Source of the DNA: Sipunculus nudus
Lineage: Eukaryota; Annelida; Sipuncula; Golfingiida; Sipunculidae
Direction of reading: 5' to 3'
Length of the DNA stretch: 64,000 nucleotides
NCBI GenBank assembly: GCA_026874595.1
Contig: CM049317.1
Location: forward strand, 61,163,618-61,227,617
In this document: positions 22,715 through 35,191 of the stretch, piece by piece
How the letters are laid out: every line of letters starts with the position of its first letter
Position numbering within the stretch: position 1 is the first letter of the stretch
Translations under genes and position numbers: made by a program
Notes under the pieces: model-generated
What the model was told of the DNA's origin: nothing
Seen by the model: only the letters and a program-made list of their open reading frames with translations
Database searches by the model: none

Positions 22715-23720
22715 TTATTAAGGTATCAATATTTCATTTTTTTTGCGTGGGAAAGTTTTCGGTATAGAACCAAAATTAAACAATATATTACGTTGAAGTG
22801 ATGACATAAGCTTGAGACATCGAGTAATCGTTAGGGTGACACGATTGTTTTACAGCTATTCATGGATGCGAGTCTGAGTCAGTTGCCGCTTAACTATTGC
22901 AACACGAACTTCCACACCTCTTCTGGAAACAGGTCATTACACTTGGGTTACTTGCATGCCCGGTTGACTAGGATGATATAAAAACCAGAGGTCACAAAGT
23001 AGAGCGCATACATATCCGCCAGGGTTACAGTACAGTACTTACACTTGTTAAATAGTGAAAAAAAATTTCACCTGTCATTCGATGGGGTACAACATAGATA
23101 ATGAGGTTACAGCTAAGCACTGACCAGTATTAACTTTTTTTTTCATGAACAGTGGTGTGAATCTGAAGCTATATTGTTACAGTACTGAAAAAGTCGTCAA
23201 ACTGATTTACGTTTTTATTCTATCCCACCATCTTCTATTTATTATTTTTATATCTAAAATAGAAATTTTCCATTCACTACACCCAACAGTCAGCGGCACC
23301 TGCAGAATATTGTCAGAACTAAAAGAATACATGTATGTTCGTAGTGCTGTAATATAGAAAATTGTGAGCTGAGACATTTGTTTATCCCATATATAATTCA
23401 TTTTATGTGATCCCATACATATTAATAATTTTTGTACGGTATATAATTGCCAGGAACACCATTATACCCCCAAAATGTTTATTTGTGTATTTGTGTCAGG
23501 TACACACTAAAAACTGAGGACATGTTTCATGCTTCAATATGAGATGCCAGATCCCGATTAATTCTACTCTGAAACATGTTTAATACATGTACCGGACACA
23601 TTCTATGCATTAAACACGTTTTAAACATAAATCAAACATACTTCGATGTTTCGATACAAAATTTAACCAGAAAGTCATATTAAATGTTTCAAACTTGTCG
23701 CTCACATGTTTCCAACATGA
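22715..23720. other. Lectin-copy flank after the LINE, no gene seen
   Basis: Matches 63125-64000 in copy B closely, and more distantly 40160-40330 and 41040-41700. Short open frames are preserved between copies but show no coding features. Several ACATGTTT motifs cluster near 23524-23710. Confidence 0.5.
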
Positions 23721-23727
23721 CTATATT

Positions 23728-24295
23728 TTTGCCTCCGCCAGGAGGGTATGCGTTCATTCCCGCTCGTGTGTGTATGTTTGTGGGTGTGTGTTTGTGATCG
23801 GGTGTTTGTATGTGTGTGTGTGTGTTAACAACATAACTCACGCAAACATTAACGGAATCTCATTAACGTTTCAGGGCATTTCGGGAATGGGCCAGGAAAA
23901 AAAAACATTAGATTTGGGTATGGATCAGGCATCTTTTCCGGATTCTGGGGCGTCATCAAGGAATATTCAAGAAATGTACCTTCACTTATGCTTGAATGAA
24001 CCTGGGAATATAAGCCAAAATAAGTAAATGCAGATAAGGTCAGCCTCATGCACCGCGCAATGTAACCTGGCCACCTGTTCAGGTCTCGGTCGAGCGCTAA
24101 CCAGTTCGGATTGACGGTGTCCAGTGGTTATCTGGAAAAACGGCAATTTCAAAATCTTATTATAAGCACCGGAATTTAACTGCTCGTGGAGCGTCTCTTA
24201 ATCGTGTGCTCTAAGTTCTTTGGTGAGTGCAAACACGGATTGAGGAGCATGCCCGATAGGAACCTCCACATGGCGGAGGTATGCATCCATTAGGA
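23728..24295. repeat. Dispersed repeat with CCTCCGCCA / TGGCGGAGG ends
   Basis: Starts with GCCTCCGCCAGGAGGGTATG and ends with ACATGGCGGAGGTATGCATC. The ends are inverted copies over about nine bases. Inside are TG-rich runs, ACATAACTCACGCAA, GGCATTTCGGGAATGGGCCA and GGAATATTCAA landmarks. A second near-complete copy is at about 41728-42270, and a shorter one (left part) at 28950-29160. No protein is encoded. Confidence 0.6.
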
Positions 24296-24564
24296 TTCGG
24301 TTAAGACATGTATTTGTTTGTAACATGTCCCACCGACTTGAAAACGGTTAAAAAACAGCCTCTTTGATGCAGTTAAAGGTGCCTTTTCTATAATCGCTCC
24401 GCACTTTTTTATAGTGTACTTAAAATTATTAGTTTTGTCATGTGTAGTTTATTATCCTGTTTCCGTTTTTCAGAATTACTATTAATTAATATATATAGGT
24501 GTATATATGTATGTGACACAGAATCAAATTGACAGTGAATGATATTTTAACTATGGACACTGAC

Positions 24565-25110
24565 CAGACATTTTTTTAAACATAATAGAGAGATATATGT
24601 AAAAGATAGATCACTGAACTCTCAGGCTATATTTCAAGGGTTTCAATATATATATGTCCTGATGTGTTAATACATATACAACAAAGTACTTAAAAATACA
24701 AAAGTGAAAAGGAAACCGGTTGATATTCAAAACTTTCAATTAAATGAAGCTAGTGTCATGTTGATTAGCACAATGAGCAGTAAGGTTCATATGATTAAGG
24801 TATATTGGTTGTTAATGATAAACTGGCACAATCTCAATTAAATGATAACGACTTGTGCTCGTGATGCATTAATAAAAACAGCATGCACTATCTGACCCCT
24901 AGAAGTGATTCGACTCATACAGATATATCAGGGCCAAATAAAGAGTTTTATCAGAGGCTTTGCTGATAAAAAAATGAGACGCTACATAGGCCTAGTGAGT
25001 TCCGGTTCGTGAAATAAACAGATTATTTATTTGATTAAAGTATAATTTAAATTTATTAAGGTATCAATATTCCATTTATTGCGTGGGAAAGTTTTCGGGA
25101 TAGAACCAAA
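24565..25110. repeat. Recurrent 0.6-kb module, LINE-free copy
   Basis: Aligns with 16400-16880 plus 22715-22780, continuing straight across the point where the LINE sits in the first copy. It is diverged from the 16.3-kb and 62.5-kb copies by scattered substitutions. Confidence 0.65.
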
Positions 25111-25578
25111 ATTAGACTCGTTGTAAGATTATGAACGTAGTGATGGCTTCAAACAATCTCTAACAGTATCTCTCTGTGTTTTAATGTGGATCTGGTTGTT
25201 ATGGCTACTTGTCACATGCAGCCTCTTATTTTCATATTTATTGTACAGTAGCTTGATAAATAAATGTATATATATATATATTGTTTAAGGTAGAGGGTTT
25301 GCTTTATTAGCTACAGGCAACCTTTAGGAGTAATACACTGCTGAAATCAACAACGTTCGTGAAAACTGTCATTTCTTCGGTAGTAATTTCCTGTTAGCCT
25401 CTTCCATATGTTACCTATATTAAGAGAGCCTGTTTTTAGAGAATTAAACCATGAGGCTGATTGGTCACACATATTGATCATCTTTTTGGCCAAACTTGTA
25501 TGTCTCCTTATAATGACCTGCACTTGACCAAAAGTTGTTCTTAATCCAGTTTTGGTCATTGTGTTTTTCTGTCGCCAG

Positions 25579-25912
25579 TTATTCTTCACACGAAAAATAC
25601 TGGGCAGCTGCCGTCAGATGGTGTCACTGTGCTGAAGGGGGCTCAATGAGCAAGCTTCTTGAACCAGTTGTCGCCCTGGGCATACACACTGGGCTTGCGG
25701 AGCACCATCATGTGGCGATGGTAGAGACCAACTTCCTGTTGGCGAATTGTTGCAAAAAAGAAGTTCTAGCACGTCATTTAATTGTCCCCAAGAACAGTGG
25801 CGTCAATTTTTCTTCCAGGGTGGGGGGGGGGGGATGACTTTGTATATTTAAATACACACACACACATATATGTATACACCTTTTTCAGCGTGTGACTCCG
25901 AGTGACATATTC

Positions 25913-25943
<31 letters not shown>

Positions 25944-26300
25944 CTCATATTTATTATATATATATATGTATTTAATCATATTTCAAATAATTATAATATA
26001 ATTCTAATATTGTTATAGAAGATAAGTTATTTTGTAATTTAAAGCAAGGTTTAGATATAACATTTTTGAGTAAATGGATGAAAAGTCTTTAATTCTATTT
26101 ATCAATTTATTTGATTTGCAATATTATAATATTAATCTTTGAAAAGTGGGGGGGGGGGGGATGATAACATTGGCCATCCCCCCTAGCCAAAAAGTAGGGG
26201 GTATATATACCCCCCATCCCCCCTATATTGACGCCCCTGCCCAAGAAAGAAAGCAGAAATTGTGCGTGGTATAATTTATTCCGTACTCCCAACTTGGCTG
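25579..26300 (+). pseudogene. Possible coding exon split by a hAT MITE; unrecognised product
   Basis: Ignoring the MITE (25795-26239) and one target copy, a 269-bp open segment (25579-25794 plus 26248-26300) lies between an acceptor TTTTTCTGTCGCCAG and a donor GGCTG|GTAAATG. It contains landmarks YWAAAVRWCHCAEGGS, LGIHTGLAEHHHVAMVETN, NCAWYNLF. The frame stays open on both sides of the insertion, about 89 codons, and the composition is plausible for protein. I do not recognise the family and no neighbouring exon is evident. It could be a relic exon or a fortuitous frame. Confidence 0.3.
25795..26239. mobile_element. hAT-like MITE, 445 bp
   Basis: Ends CAGTGGCGTCAAT and ATTGACGCCCCTG are inverted copies with one mismatch, and CCCAAGAA is duplicated exactly on both sides (25787-25794 and 26240-26247). 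The 8-bp target duplication and CAG..GGCGTC terminus indicate hAT. The interior holds poly-G runs (about 25821-25833 and 26147-26160), a TA tract and no coding frame. Confidence 0.85.
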
Positions 26301-26309
26301 GTAAATGAG

Positions 26310-26865
26310 GGATCTTTTACCGTCATTAACACAAAAAGCATGTTACTGCCGTAACATTTGGCGTTTAGGTCGAATACCTGTTACTGCAGGGAGAGATGTT
26401 GGAAGGGCACAGCATAATGAAGCAATATGCTTTATTTTAAGGCAATACATAATTTGTTTAGATATACACCTAGGGTCCTTATATATAGAATACAAATGCT
26501 TGTCCTGCAAGAAAACAAAGTAAATCTGGCCGACTGATTTATTTAGCAATAAAATGCATCACTTCATTCAAATATTACTTAGATCGGGCTAGGTTGCTGC
26601 CTGCTAAGCCCTGTACAGGTGTATTCAAATCAAGTTTCCTGACTCTATTATCATAGAAATATGGACATGCATTTAATTTATATTCTTGTATCGACAACAC
26701 TCAGGATTGAAATCATCGAGAGAGGATCTTCGAACCTGGCCCGACAGACGATACCGAAGTTTCTCCGGATAGCAATCCGATACATTTAAATATTTACCTC
26801 TCACAGGACATTATTTTTTTTCCGGCGTTACTTTGTCCGCTATTTTTTTTGTTTGTCTGTTTTTC
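26310..26865. other. No recognisable feature
   Basis: Short opposed open frames at 26305-26549 have no motif. The stretch is downstream of the ABCC exons on their strand and shows no repeat copy that I can find in the window. Confidence 0.4.
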
Positions 26866-26869
26866 TATG

Positions 26870-27070
26870 AGCAACATTGCTCAGAAATTTATTAGCGAAT
26901 TTTGATGAAATTTAGGATATCTCGGCAATGATACAAGGAACAATTGATTAAATTGTGGGGGTGGTCCGGGTCACCGTCTGGATCCATGAAAGGAAAAATG
27001 CTGCATTTCTGACAGTGCCCAATAGAGGTGATGAGCTACCTTGGAAGAGGTCTGCGCTCTCTGAGTGCTT
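26870..27070. repeat. Dispersed repeat next to the ABCC 3' end
   Basis: Contains AATTTTGATGAAATTTAGGA, TGATACAAGGAACAATTGAT, GTCACCGTCTGGATCC and GAGGTCTGCGCTCTCTGAG, the last shared with about 2005-2030. It lies immediately past the ABCC stop codon, so the transporter's 3' UTR would run into it. Confidence 0.5.
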
Positions 27071-27077
27071 TTCTAAT

Positions 27078-27204
27078 TTATTTATGATTCTGTACAACAT
27101 CTGAACATCTTTTAGCCATGTCAAAGAAGACCGACCTCTGATCAGCAAGCAAAGTCTCAGGAGCCTCAAACTCGACCACCTTACCATCAGCGATCACCAT
27201 GATC
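27078..27204 (-). CDS. ABCC-type transporter, last exon
   Basis: 127 bp from acceptor TATCTTGACAG to a TAA stop. Encodes IMVIADGKVVEFEAPETLLA then FFDMAKR, the C-terminal end of the second nucleotide-binding domain in ABCC (MRP) transporters, after the D- and H-loops. It joins the 27736-27930 exon in frame (an Arg codon is split AG/G). ABCC proteins export organic anions and conjugates using ATP. Frame and splice site are intact. Confidence 0.9.
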
Positions 27205-27734
27205 CTGTCAAGATATGTATTGTATTTTCTATATGTATTCTCTGTAACACGCATGACTGAACATCCTATATCATTCTTAAAAGTATTAAAGATAAAATCA
27301 AACATATAAAATAAACTCATGAAAGTTGTATTGTGCATAGTTTCTACTTGTTTCATACAATTATACAATATTTAGAACGCGTCATTATATATTACATGGT
27401 TCATGAAATGAATTTCAAGTGGTCTCTTTTTAATCCGTTATATATATAAAAAAATCACTATTTTGTCTATTAGTTCATTTGTACATTTGTTCATGCCATA
27501 TTTTTGCATTTTGTAATAACATTCTGTTTTGCATAAACATATATTTCATAATAATTATTAAAAATATTCATTAATATTCATTAATAATAACCATCAAATG
27601 TTCATCAAACTTCATTAATTGTTAGGCTAAATATTTTGTTAGAGGTAGTATATATAAGTGTATAAATTTCATAGTACGTTGATTTTAGATAATAAAAGCC
27701 AGTGACACTGTAAACATAGAGCCACTCCGGCTTA

Positions 27735-27935
<201 letters not shown>

Positions 27936-28169
27936 TCAGGTCGAATAATGAAATTAAAAATTATTTTAGCCGAACGCACATGCCAAGCAATTATTTCTTC
28001 TTCGGGATCTGAGCAAGGTTTAATTGGTTATCATCTATGTAGATATTGAGGATACTTTCGTCTAATGGTTTCGAAACTATCGATATGATTTTTTACATTT
28101 TAACATTTTAAAGATTAGGAATTGTTTATTTAATTATTTTAAATTACCCGTATGATATGTACACTAAGA

Positions 28170-28320
28170 CCTGAATAATTGTGATAATAATAATAATAAT
28201 AGTATTAATAATAATAATAATAATTTTACTACTACAGATAATACTACTCCTATAATTAGTTTTATCATGATTGCTGTTTCATTATATTATATATATTTAT
28301 ATTATATATAATGTTGAATC
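28170..28320. repeat. AAT-rich microsatellite in ABCC intron
   Basis: (AAT)n and related runs at about 28183-28225, followed by a TATA-rich palindromic stretch ATTATATTATATATATTTAT. Simple sequence only. Confidence 0.6.
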
Positions 28321-28388
28321 GCTGTATCTAAACAGTTGTGGAGTTTCCTGTTCTCTTCGTATGTCATATTTCTTCCGTTTTAATTCTA

Positions 28389-28556
<168 letters not shown>

Positions 28557-28949
28557 CTAAAAGTAGAAAATGAGTTACGTGTCCAAGGTAAGGTACCGTA
28601 GCTGCCCTGGTTTACAAAAAAAATCAAAGAAATTAAAGTTACGTGGCTTTGATCACAATCATCAGTGTGAATTGAACTAATTCAGCTGAAAGAAATTAAT
28701 AGGTACAAAGAGATAAAATGTCGGTTCAAGCTAGGGGTCATCAATCGGCGAGTGATCCCGATAATATGTAAAGTAGCTGACGACCTTGGGAATAATGTCA
28801 AACTTTGATATCAGGTGCAAATCCGTACATGAAGGTTGTGTGATGATTTGACAATGTGAGTACCCAGTCTGTGCACGACTTAAACTTGCCAAGAATAAGA
28901 TTTCTCATGAAACACTGAAACTCCTAATGTACCACATAGTCATTTTTAT

Positions 28950-29160
28950 TACCTCCGCCAGGAGGGTATGCTATCATCCCCGTTCGTGTGAGTATTTGGT
29001 TGTGTGTGTTTGTTCATAACATAACTCCGGCAGTCATGAACGGAATCTCGTGAAATGTACAGGGCATTTCGGGAGGGGGACATTGAAGAATTGTTTAGAT
29101 TTAGCTGTTGATCTGGCACATGAACCGGATTAAGAAACGTCATCAAAGAATATTCAATAA
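28950..29160. repeat. Partial copy of CCTCCGCCA dispersed repeat
   Basis: Matches the left part of 23728-24295: ACCTCCGCCAGGAGGGTATG, the TG-rich run, CATAACATAACTCC, GGCATTTCGGGAG and GAATATTCAA. The right part is missing. Confidence 0.6.
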
Positions 29161-29339
29161 ATAGGGGCTGTGTTTAGAGAAAGGGGAAAGAGAGAAAAAT
29201 TCCGGCGGACACGGAAGAGTGTGAGTCAGTTTTGGGACCTTTCCAAAAATTGCAGAACTTAAAGATATTTTTCGAAATTGGTGACGGATTCTATACAGTT
29301 TTCAGTTTGCCTTTGGGATTATTGCCAGAATTTTACTTT

Positions 29340-30238
29340 TGGATTACAACAGATTGATTTCGGAATTGAATTGGACATTTCACGCTGTCTAGTGTTACAG
29401 AATCTGATTTTTTAATCTCCCTAACAAAATTTATGCTCTTCACGAATACGTGATCTGTTGATACTTTGTTCCGTAACATTAAATAGGGTTTCGGGATTGA
29501 ATTGGACTTTTATCGAGAAAATTTGTATGAACTGTTTATCTAGAATATTTATGTTAAAGGACTTGTTGAGCTGTGACAGTGGTGGTATCCAGAAAAAAAG
29601 CCTAAGATCCAGACACTCTGGTACTGTACATCTTTATTGTTTTATTGTGTAATTGCATTGATTAATTGGATTGTAATGTTAGAATTGTTTTAAGAATAAA
29701 TTATAATTATTTGTTAACAAAAAAAAAAAAAAAACACTGACTTCTTTATTCATTCCCCTAGACATTTCACACTGCCTAGTGTTACAGAATCTGATTTTTT
29801 ATCTCCCTAACGAAATTTATGCTCTTCACGACTACGTGATCTGTTGATATTAGGTTCCGTAACATAAAATTGGGTTTTGGGATTGAATTGGACTTTTATC
29901 GAGAAGATTTGCATGAACTGTTCATCTAAAATATTTATGTTAAAGGACTTGTTGAGCTGTGACAGTGGTTGTATCCAGAAAAAATCCTAGGTTCCGGACA
30001 CTCTGGTAGTGTACATCTTTATTGTTTTATTGTGTAATTGTATTGATTAATTGGATTGTACTGTAAGGATTGTTATAAGAATAAATTATAATTATTTGTT
30101 AAAAAAACGCTGACTTCTTTATTCATTCCCCTAGACATTTCACGCTGCCTAGTGTTACAGAATCTGATTTTTTTATCTCCCTAACAAAATTTATGCTCTT
30201 CACAACTACGTGATATGTTGTTATTAGGTTCCGTAACA
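29340..30238. repeat. Tandem repeat, 373-387-bp period, with A-rich joints
   Basis: GACATTTCACGCTG/C..CTAGTGTTACAG starts at 29374, 29761 and 30134. Each full unit ends with AATAAATTATAATTATTTGT and then an A-run (17 A at about 29720; shorter at 30100), then ACTGACTTC. A one-unit relative is at about 39730-39995. AATAAA followed by poly-A at each joint suggests retroposed units in tandem, though a plain tandem duplication is possible. The last, partial unit ends exactly at the lectin copy C junction. Confidence 0.65.
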
Positions 30239-31145
30239 ATATTCATCACGTGCTGCGGCTCAAATGTGAGACACGTGACCTTTCAGCGGAGGCCCCTTGA
30301 CCTATCGTATAGAACCCAAAAATGTATTAAACAGCCGTAAACGAGGTACTGAGACTTTGTGCTGGGATGGTTTTGCTAGAAAACTTTTGTATAAAGCAGC
30401 ACTTAACTGATCGTGTGACAGAAAAGGCATAATCTTGCTTCCTGATCACTAGTTGCAAAACGCCCTTTACAAAGCTCTTGTTTGTCTAACTTGCCGCCAG
30501 ATGTCCTTGTTTAATGTGTTTGAATTATTTTGGTGGGCCCCGTTGCCCAACATGTTTTAATGCGTGGAATTAAACAAAACTAGCAGTGTGTGCGATGGAA
30601 TCTGGGTGAGTTTTCTGGTCTATTTTTGTTTTGTTATTAATTAATAGATATCAGATATCGGAATGAATAGCTTTGCTCTAACACACCTCTTACAGATATT
30701 GGTATGGGGTCGATTAGGTAAAGTGACTTATGTTTTGGTTTAAAATTAGCGGTTGGTGATGAAATGATACGCTGAAAACCTTGATAAAATATTTTTAGTA
30801 AATTTGTATTCTATTTTGATATTTGATCCAGGTTACCCTTTAAAATGCTAAAAAATGAAGATTAAAAAAAAAACAATAAAAAAGTTAAAGAGTAGCAAGT
30901 ATACACAGGTCACGTGCATACATGTATATACAGACACTGACCTCTGTATACTTAGTAGCGACCTTATTTATTCGTTGAATTTTTTGCTCGCATTTTAAAA
31001 TAACGAATAACGATTTGAGCAAATGTGGTTTGCAGCATCCGTATTCAGCCCCTGCTGCCACCCGACACTTCTACCTATATCATGCGTGTGTGAAATCTTT
31101 CACTAAGAAATCTTTCTTTTTAATTCATTTTCTAGCCGTTTTCGA

Positions 31146-32705
31146 GAAAACATTTCGAGATCTCGGGATAACATTTTGAGATCTCGACAAAACATCTCGA
31201 GATCTCGAAATAAATTATCATAAAAAATATATTGCTGCAGAAAAAAAAAATATTTATTTCGAGATCTCGAGATGTTAAGTCGAGATCTGGAAAAAAAATT
31301 TCACATTTTTACGAACCATTCGATGCTGAATTGACATAAAGCAAAACAATGTTAAAGGGAAAGTATACGTTAAGAGTGCTTACTATTGCAATTATAAAAA
31401 CAAAGACCATGTATACCATGTGTTTAATTGAATGGTAATACAATATAGTTAATTTAAAATCAATCAGGTTTGTATTTCCCCTAAAATAAGGCTAGGTGAA
31501 GAAAATTTCAATATAAAATTCAATATTTAATTATTCATATCTGTAAGAAAAATTTGAAAGCCTACAGAAACTGAAACATTCAACCTAATCGAAGCCATTG
31601 CTGAGAAATCACTCATATAGAAATGTTCAGGTCTGCATGCATAGATCGTGTGTACCTTATTATTTTAAAAATACAAACAAACATGAGCTTGGTATAGGAT
31701 CACGCCTTTTGTACTTTTTTTCAGCTTTTGTTTTTATTGAAATGGTAGTTTGTATTATGGCATATGTATTTGACCATCATAAATGAAATATACTATGATT
31801 GCTGTGTTTTCGGGTAGGTACGCTGGGGGGGGGGGGGGTGCTTCAGCCCCTAAAAACCCAGTTTTGATCCACTATAGCTTTAACTATAGCTCAGTTTAGT
31901 TTTAGTCAACCTATCTTCATAAATGATTTATATTCATAAATAAACGCTTTAAATATTTCGATCATCTCTCACCTTGGTTTTCCTTATGCAAAATGATCAG
32001 TGTTGGTCTTAAAGCCACGATTCATGCCTTATTTATAGAATTATTGTGAAACCGACTTACCCTGCATATACAAAGAAGTGAAGGTAATCTTTGGTGGGAA
32101 AGGTTCTTATAACGCCATTTTGACGTATAAACATTTTATCTATAGGCTACTTGTACACAAGGTACTTGGGCAAAGTGTTAACATACAGATAAAAACATGT
32201 AACCGAATTATTGAAAAATCCCTTGTTGATGTTCGTTAGAGCATGTAAGGCAATGCAATATTTGTCATTTACAGAACTCAGTACTCTCTGAATTGAAGCC
32301 AGATGTCTTTGCCGGAAGTCTTTCTATTACGATATAATACGGCAATTTTTGTACCCCCACCCCGACCCCTTTTATAAACACGTGGATATAAACAAAAGGC
32401 ACCACTTTTATCCGCGGGATTGGCTCATTTTTATGAGAGGTTCAATAGATTATGTTCATTTGACAGACGTCAGATATAGGAGTCGGTCCCTTAAATTTTG
32501 TTTTCCTATACGTCAATTGAGCATCGAATGGTTCGTACAACGCCAAAGTGGGCTTCACATCTCGAGATCTCGGCTTAACATCTCGAGATCTCGAGATATA
32601 CATTTTTTTCTGCAGCAAACATTTTTTTTGGGAAATTTTATGTCGAGATCTCGAGATGTTATGATGAGATCTCGAGATGTTATGTCATTTATGTCAATGT
32701 CCTTG
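31146..32705. mobile_element. 1.55-kb element with CGAGATCTCG-rich inverted termini
   Basis: Both ends, about 190-210 bp, are filled with variants of ATCTCGAGATCTCGA. Their inner edges are inverted copies: CGAACCATTCGATGCTGAAT near 31312 faces TTGAGCATCGAATGGTTCG near 32517. Also mirrored are TGCTGCAGAAAAAAAAAATA and TTTTTTTCTGCAGCA. The unique core of about 1.15 kb has no transposase. On both sides lectin-copy homology resumes, but about 730 bp of that homology is missing, so insertion came with, or was followed by, a deletion. No clear target duplication is seen. Confidence 0.7.
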
Positions 32706-33144
32706 GTATAGAATAATAGTCACATGTTTGCACCTGATATTTTTGTTGTGTTACTTTGTTTAAAGCAACATAGCCAACCAAAGTAATCCCTATGACTGTT
32801 CTTTTAGGGGTAAGGGGAGGGGATGGGGGTTTGGAGATAGGGGAGGGGGATTTTAGGAAGCGAGAGGAGGTTTCCTTTAGCGATCGCTCTGTGATTGCAG
32901 ACATCTATTTCTAGTTGCGTTTATGTTTTTATTTTTTACCAAACAGTCATGGTTTTCTGAGAGATGATCACTAATAACTGATAACTGATAACTGATAACC
33001 CGGAGGCTTTGCAAATTACACATCAGTCTTATCATAAAGTTATTTTCATCCTCATTCAACAGATCGCCATCTACAGGCCATGGACCTATTTTTTTATTAA
33101 AGGTAATCTTTGACTCGCATATCATTATCTGCAAACACGAGCAG

Positions 33145-33420
33145 GTCGGTTTCTGTGGCTTGGGGGTAGAGCATTGGACTCAAAGCCGCGAGATCCTAAG
33201 TTTGAATCTAAGCTGAGGCGACGAGATTTTTCATGGTCGGTCCCCACCCATGAGGAACGCTGTGCAGACTTAATAGGAAGACCATATACGCTGCGGCCAT
33301 GTTTCACTCACAAACTGGGGTTCTTCAGTGGTATTATCTAGCAATGGGAACGATTACACACAAAGGGCCCGGGTATTCACCGGGTCTGGTTAACAAGGGC
33401 TATAAAATGAGAGGAAGTGT
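33145..33420 (+). repeat. tRNA-derived SINE, copy C
   Basis: Same SINE and same flanks as 11450-11692 in copy A, in opposite orientation as expected for the inverted copy. Box B is mutated (GTTTGAATC). Confidence 0.6.
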
Positions 33421-33904
33421 GTGATATTGCCCTGTCATGGAATGGAATTCTCTAGATATATAGATTTAGTTAAACTTGCATTAAAAAAAAATCCAAAAAA
33501 AAAGTATACATAGAGAAATAAAAAACATACGAAAAATACACGTGTGTGGGTTTTCAGTTATATTCTGGAGGGGGCTGATCAGTCACATGTACCTATCCAT
33601 TGATTCCTATTTCACGCCGTCGCTCACATGTATGTGTTTAAACTGCTGTGAACATAGCTGTGTTATACATAATTATGTAACGTTACGGTGGTCACACCGC
33701 GAACTGCACTCTACATATAAAAAATATAGACAATTATCTGTTTACTAACATTTACAGTAAATAAATAAATATATATATATACAGAAAGAGTGAGGTGTTA
33801 GGTTGTGTGTCTGTGAAAGACTACCTATCTAAAGAAAACTTGAAAATATGATAATTGCCTTGAATAAAACCATGGGTATTCACATCATATTTCACAAGAA
33901 AGGT

Positions 33905-33954
<50 letters not shown>

Positions 33955-35074
33955 TTTTACATTGATGAAGCGGGTAGAACGCGGAACTGGCTATATATAT
34001 ACAGAGACCCTACATACCGCGGTAACTGTGTTTTATATTATATACATTTAATGTAATATATATATATATATATATAATTACATACATATATATATATATA
34101 TAACTCCAGTGATTACACAATTGCGTTATAGTCATGTATATTTCATTCTTAACATTCTTTCGGGAACATTTAAGGAAGCCAAGCACTTCTGTGAATCAAA
34201 CGGGTCCACATTACTTTGACCCTGCGGACTCGCAGGACAAAAAGACATACTTTCACATCTGACAGTAAACATATCCACACTGTGGACATACAAAGTTCTG
34301 ACGATCCATCTGGATGCTAACAAACAGCAGTCGCTATGATAAATATGGCCTGGTAATTACTATTTTCTTAATTATGTCTAGTACAAATATATGGTGTGAC
34401 ACTGTTTATATATTTTGTAATTAATAATAACAGTACTGATAAATGTCGCTTAATGTTATGAAGAAACAAAATTTATACAAAATTGATGAAATATATGTAG
34501 TAGTAACATAGTAACCTAGAGTCTTTTCCTCGTGTCTTACAAAGTTAAGGATAATCGACACATCGGTGTTCTGTTATATTGATAGGAAATGTAGAACGAA
34601 ACAAAAACATATGATTTCACAATATGTTTTTCTATACAAACAAATACGCAAGCACACCCTCGCACACACATAAATACGACATCGGAGTTTTATCATATAG
34701 ATAGGAAATGAAGAACGAAACAACATTTTTGAATTAACAATGTGTTTATCTGTACACACAAATATGCACGCACACACACACATATACATATATATCCTGT
34801 ATTGTTCATATATCATTAATTTAATACATTCTTGTGAATATTTAATTATACATATATTATGTGTATGAATTTATAGGGTGATACATCATTCATCTTTCAT
34901 GCATGTGAATTTGCCTATACAGATTTATTTTATATATAATTAATACGGCCTCAAATGCCCTTGGTATTGAAGTCACCGTAACAAAAACATGCTTTTAAAT
35001 TGAGGTCTTTGTAACTCATCCTTACTAATTCATTCATTCAATTTTATTCTCATGCTTGCATTGTTTACTCTTAG

Positions 35075-35191
35075 GCGGAAAAGGGCTCTTTCGAGAAAAG
35101 TCCGGCAGGGATTGTGGAGCAAGTAGAGAAGGTAGACTTTACGCTCTACCTTGCTTTGTAATGACAAAGGGATTTTTCTGTCAGTGGGATG
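35075..35191 (+). pseudogene. Intact exon 4 relic in lectin copy C
   Basis: 117 bp, same length and phase as exon 4 of A and B, with acceptor TTTACTCTTAG and donor GATG|GTAAGG. It encodes GKGLFREKSGRDCGAS then LPCFVMTKGFFCQWD, keeping the three CTLD cysteines. It is the only exon of copy C with no lesion. Confidence 0.8.

Noticed and set aside
23695-24027. 110-codon plus-strand frame and its antisense partner
   Set aside because: Both fall in the CCTCCGCCA dispersed repeat with TG microsatellite.
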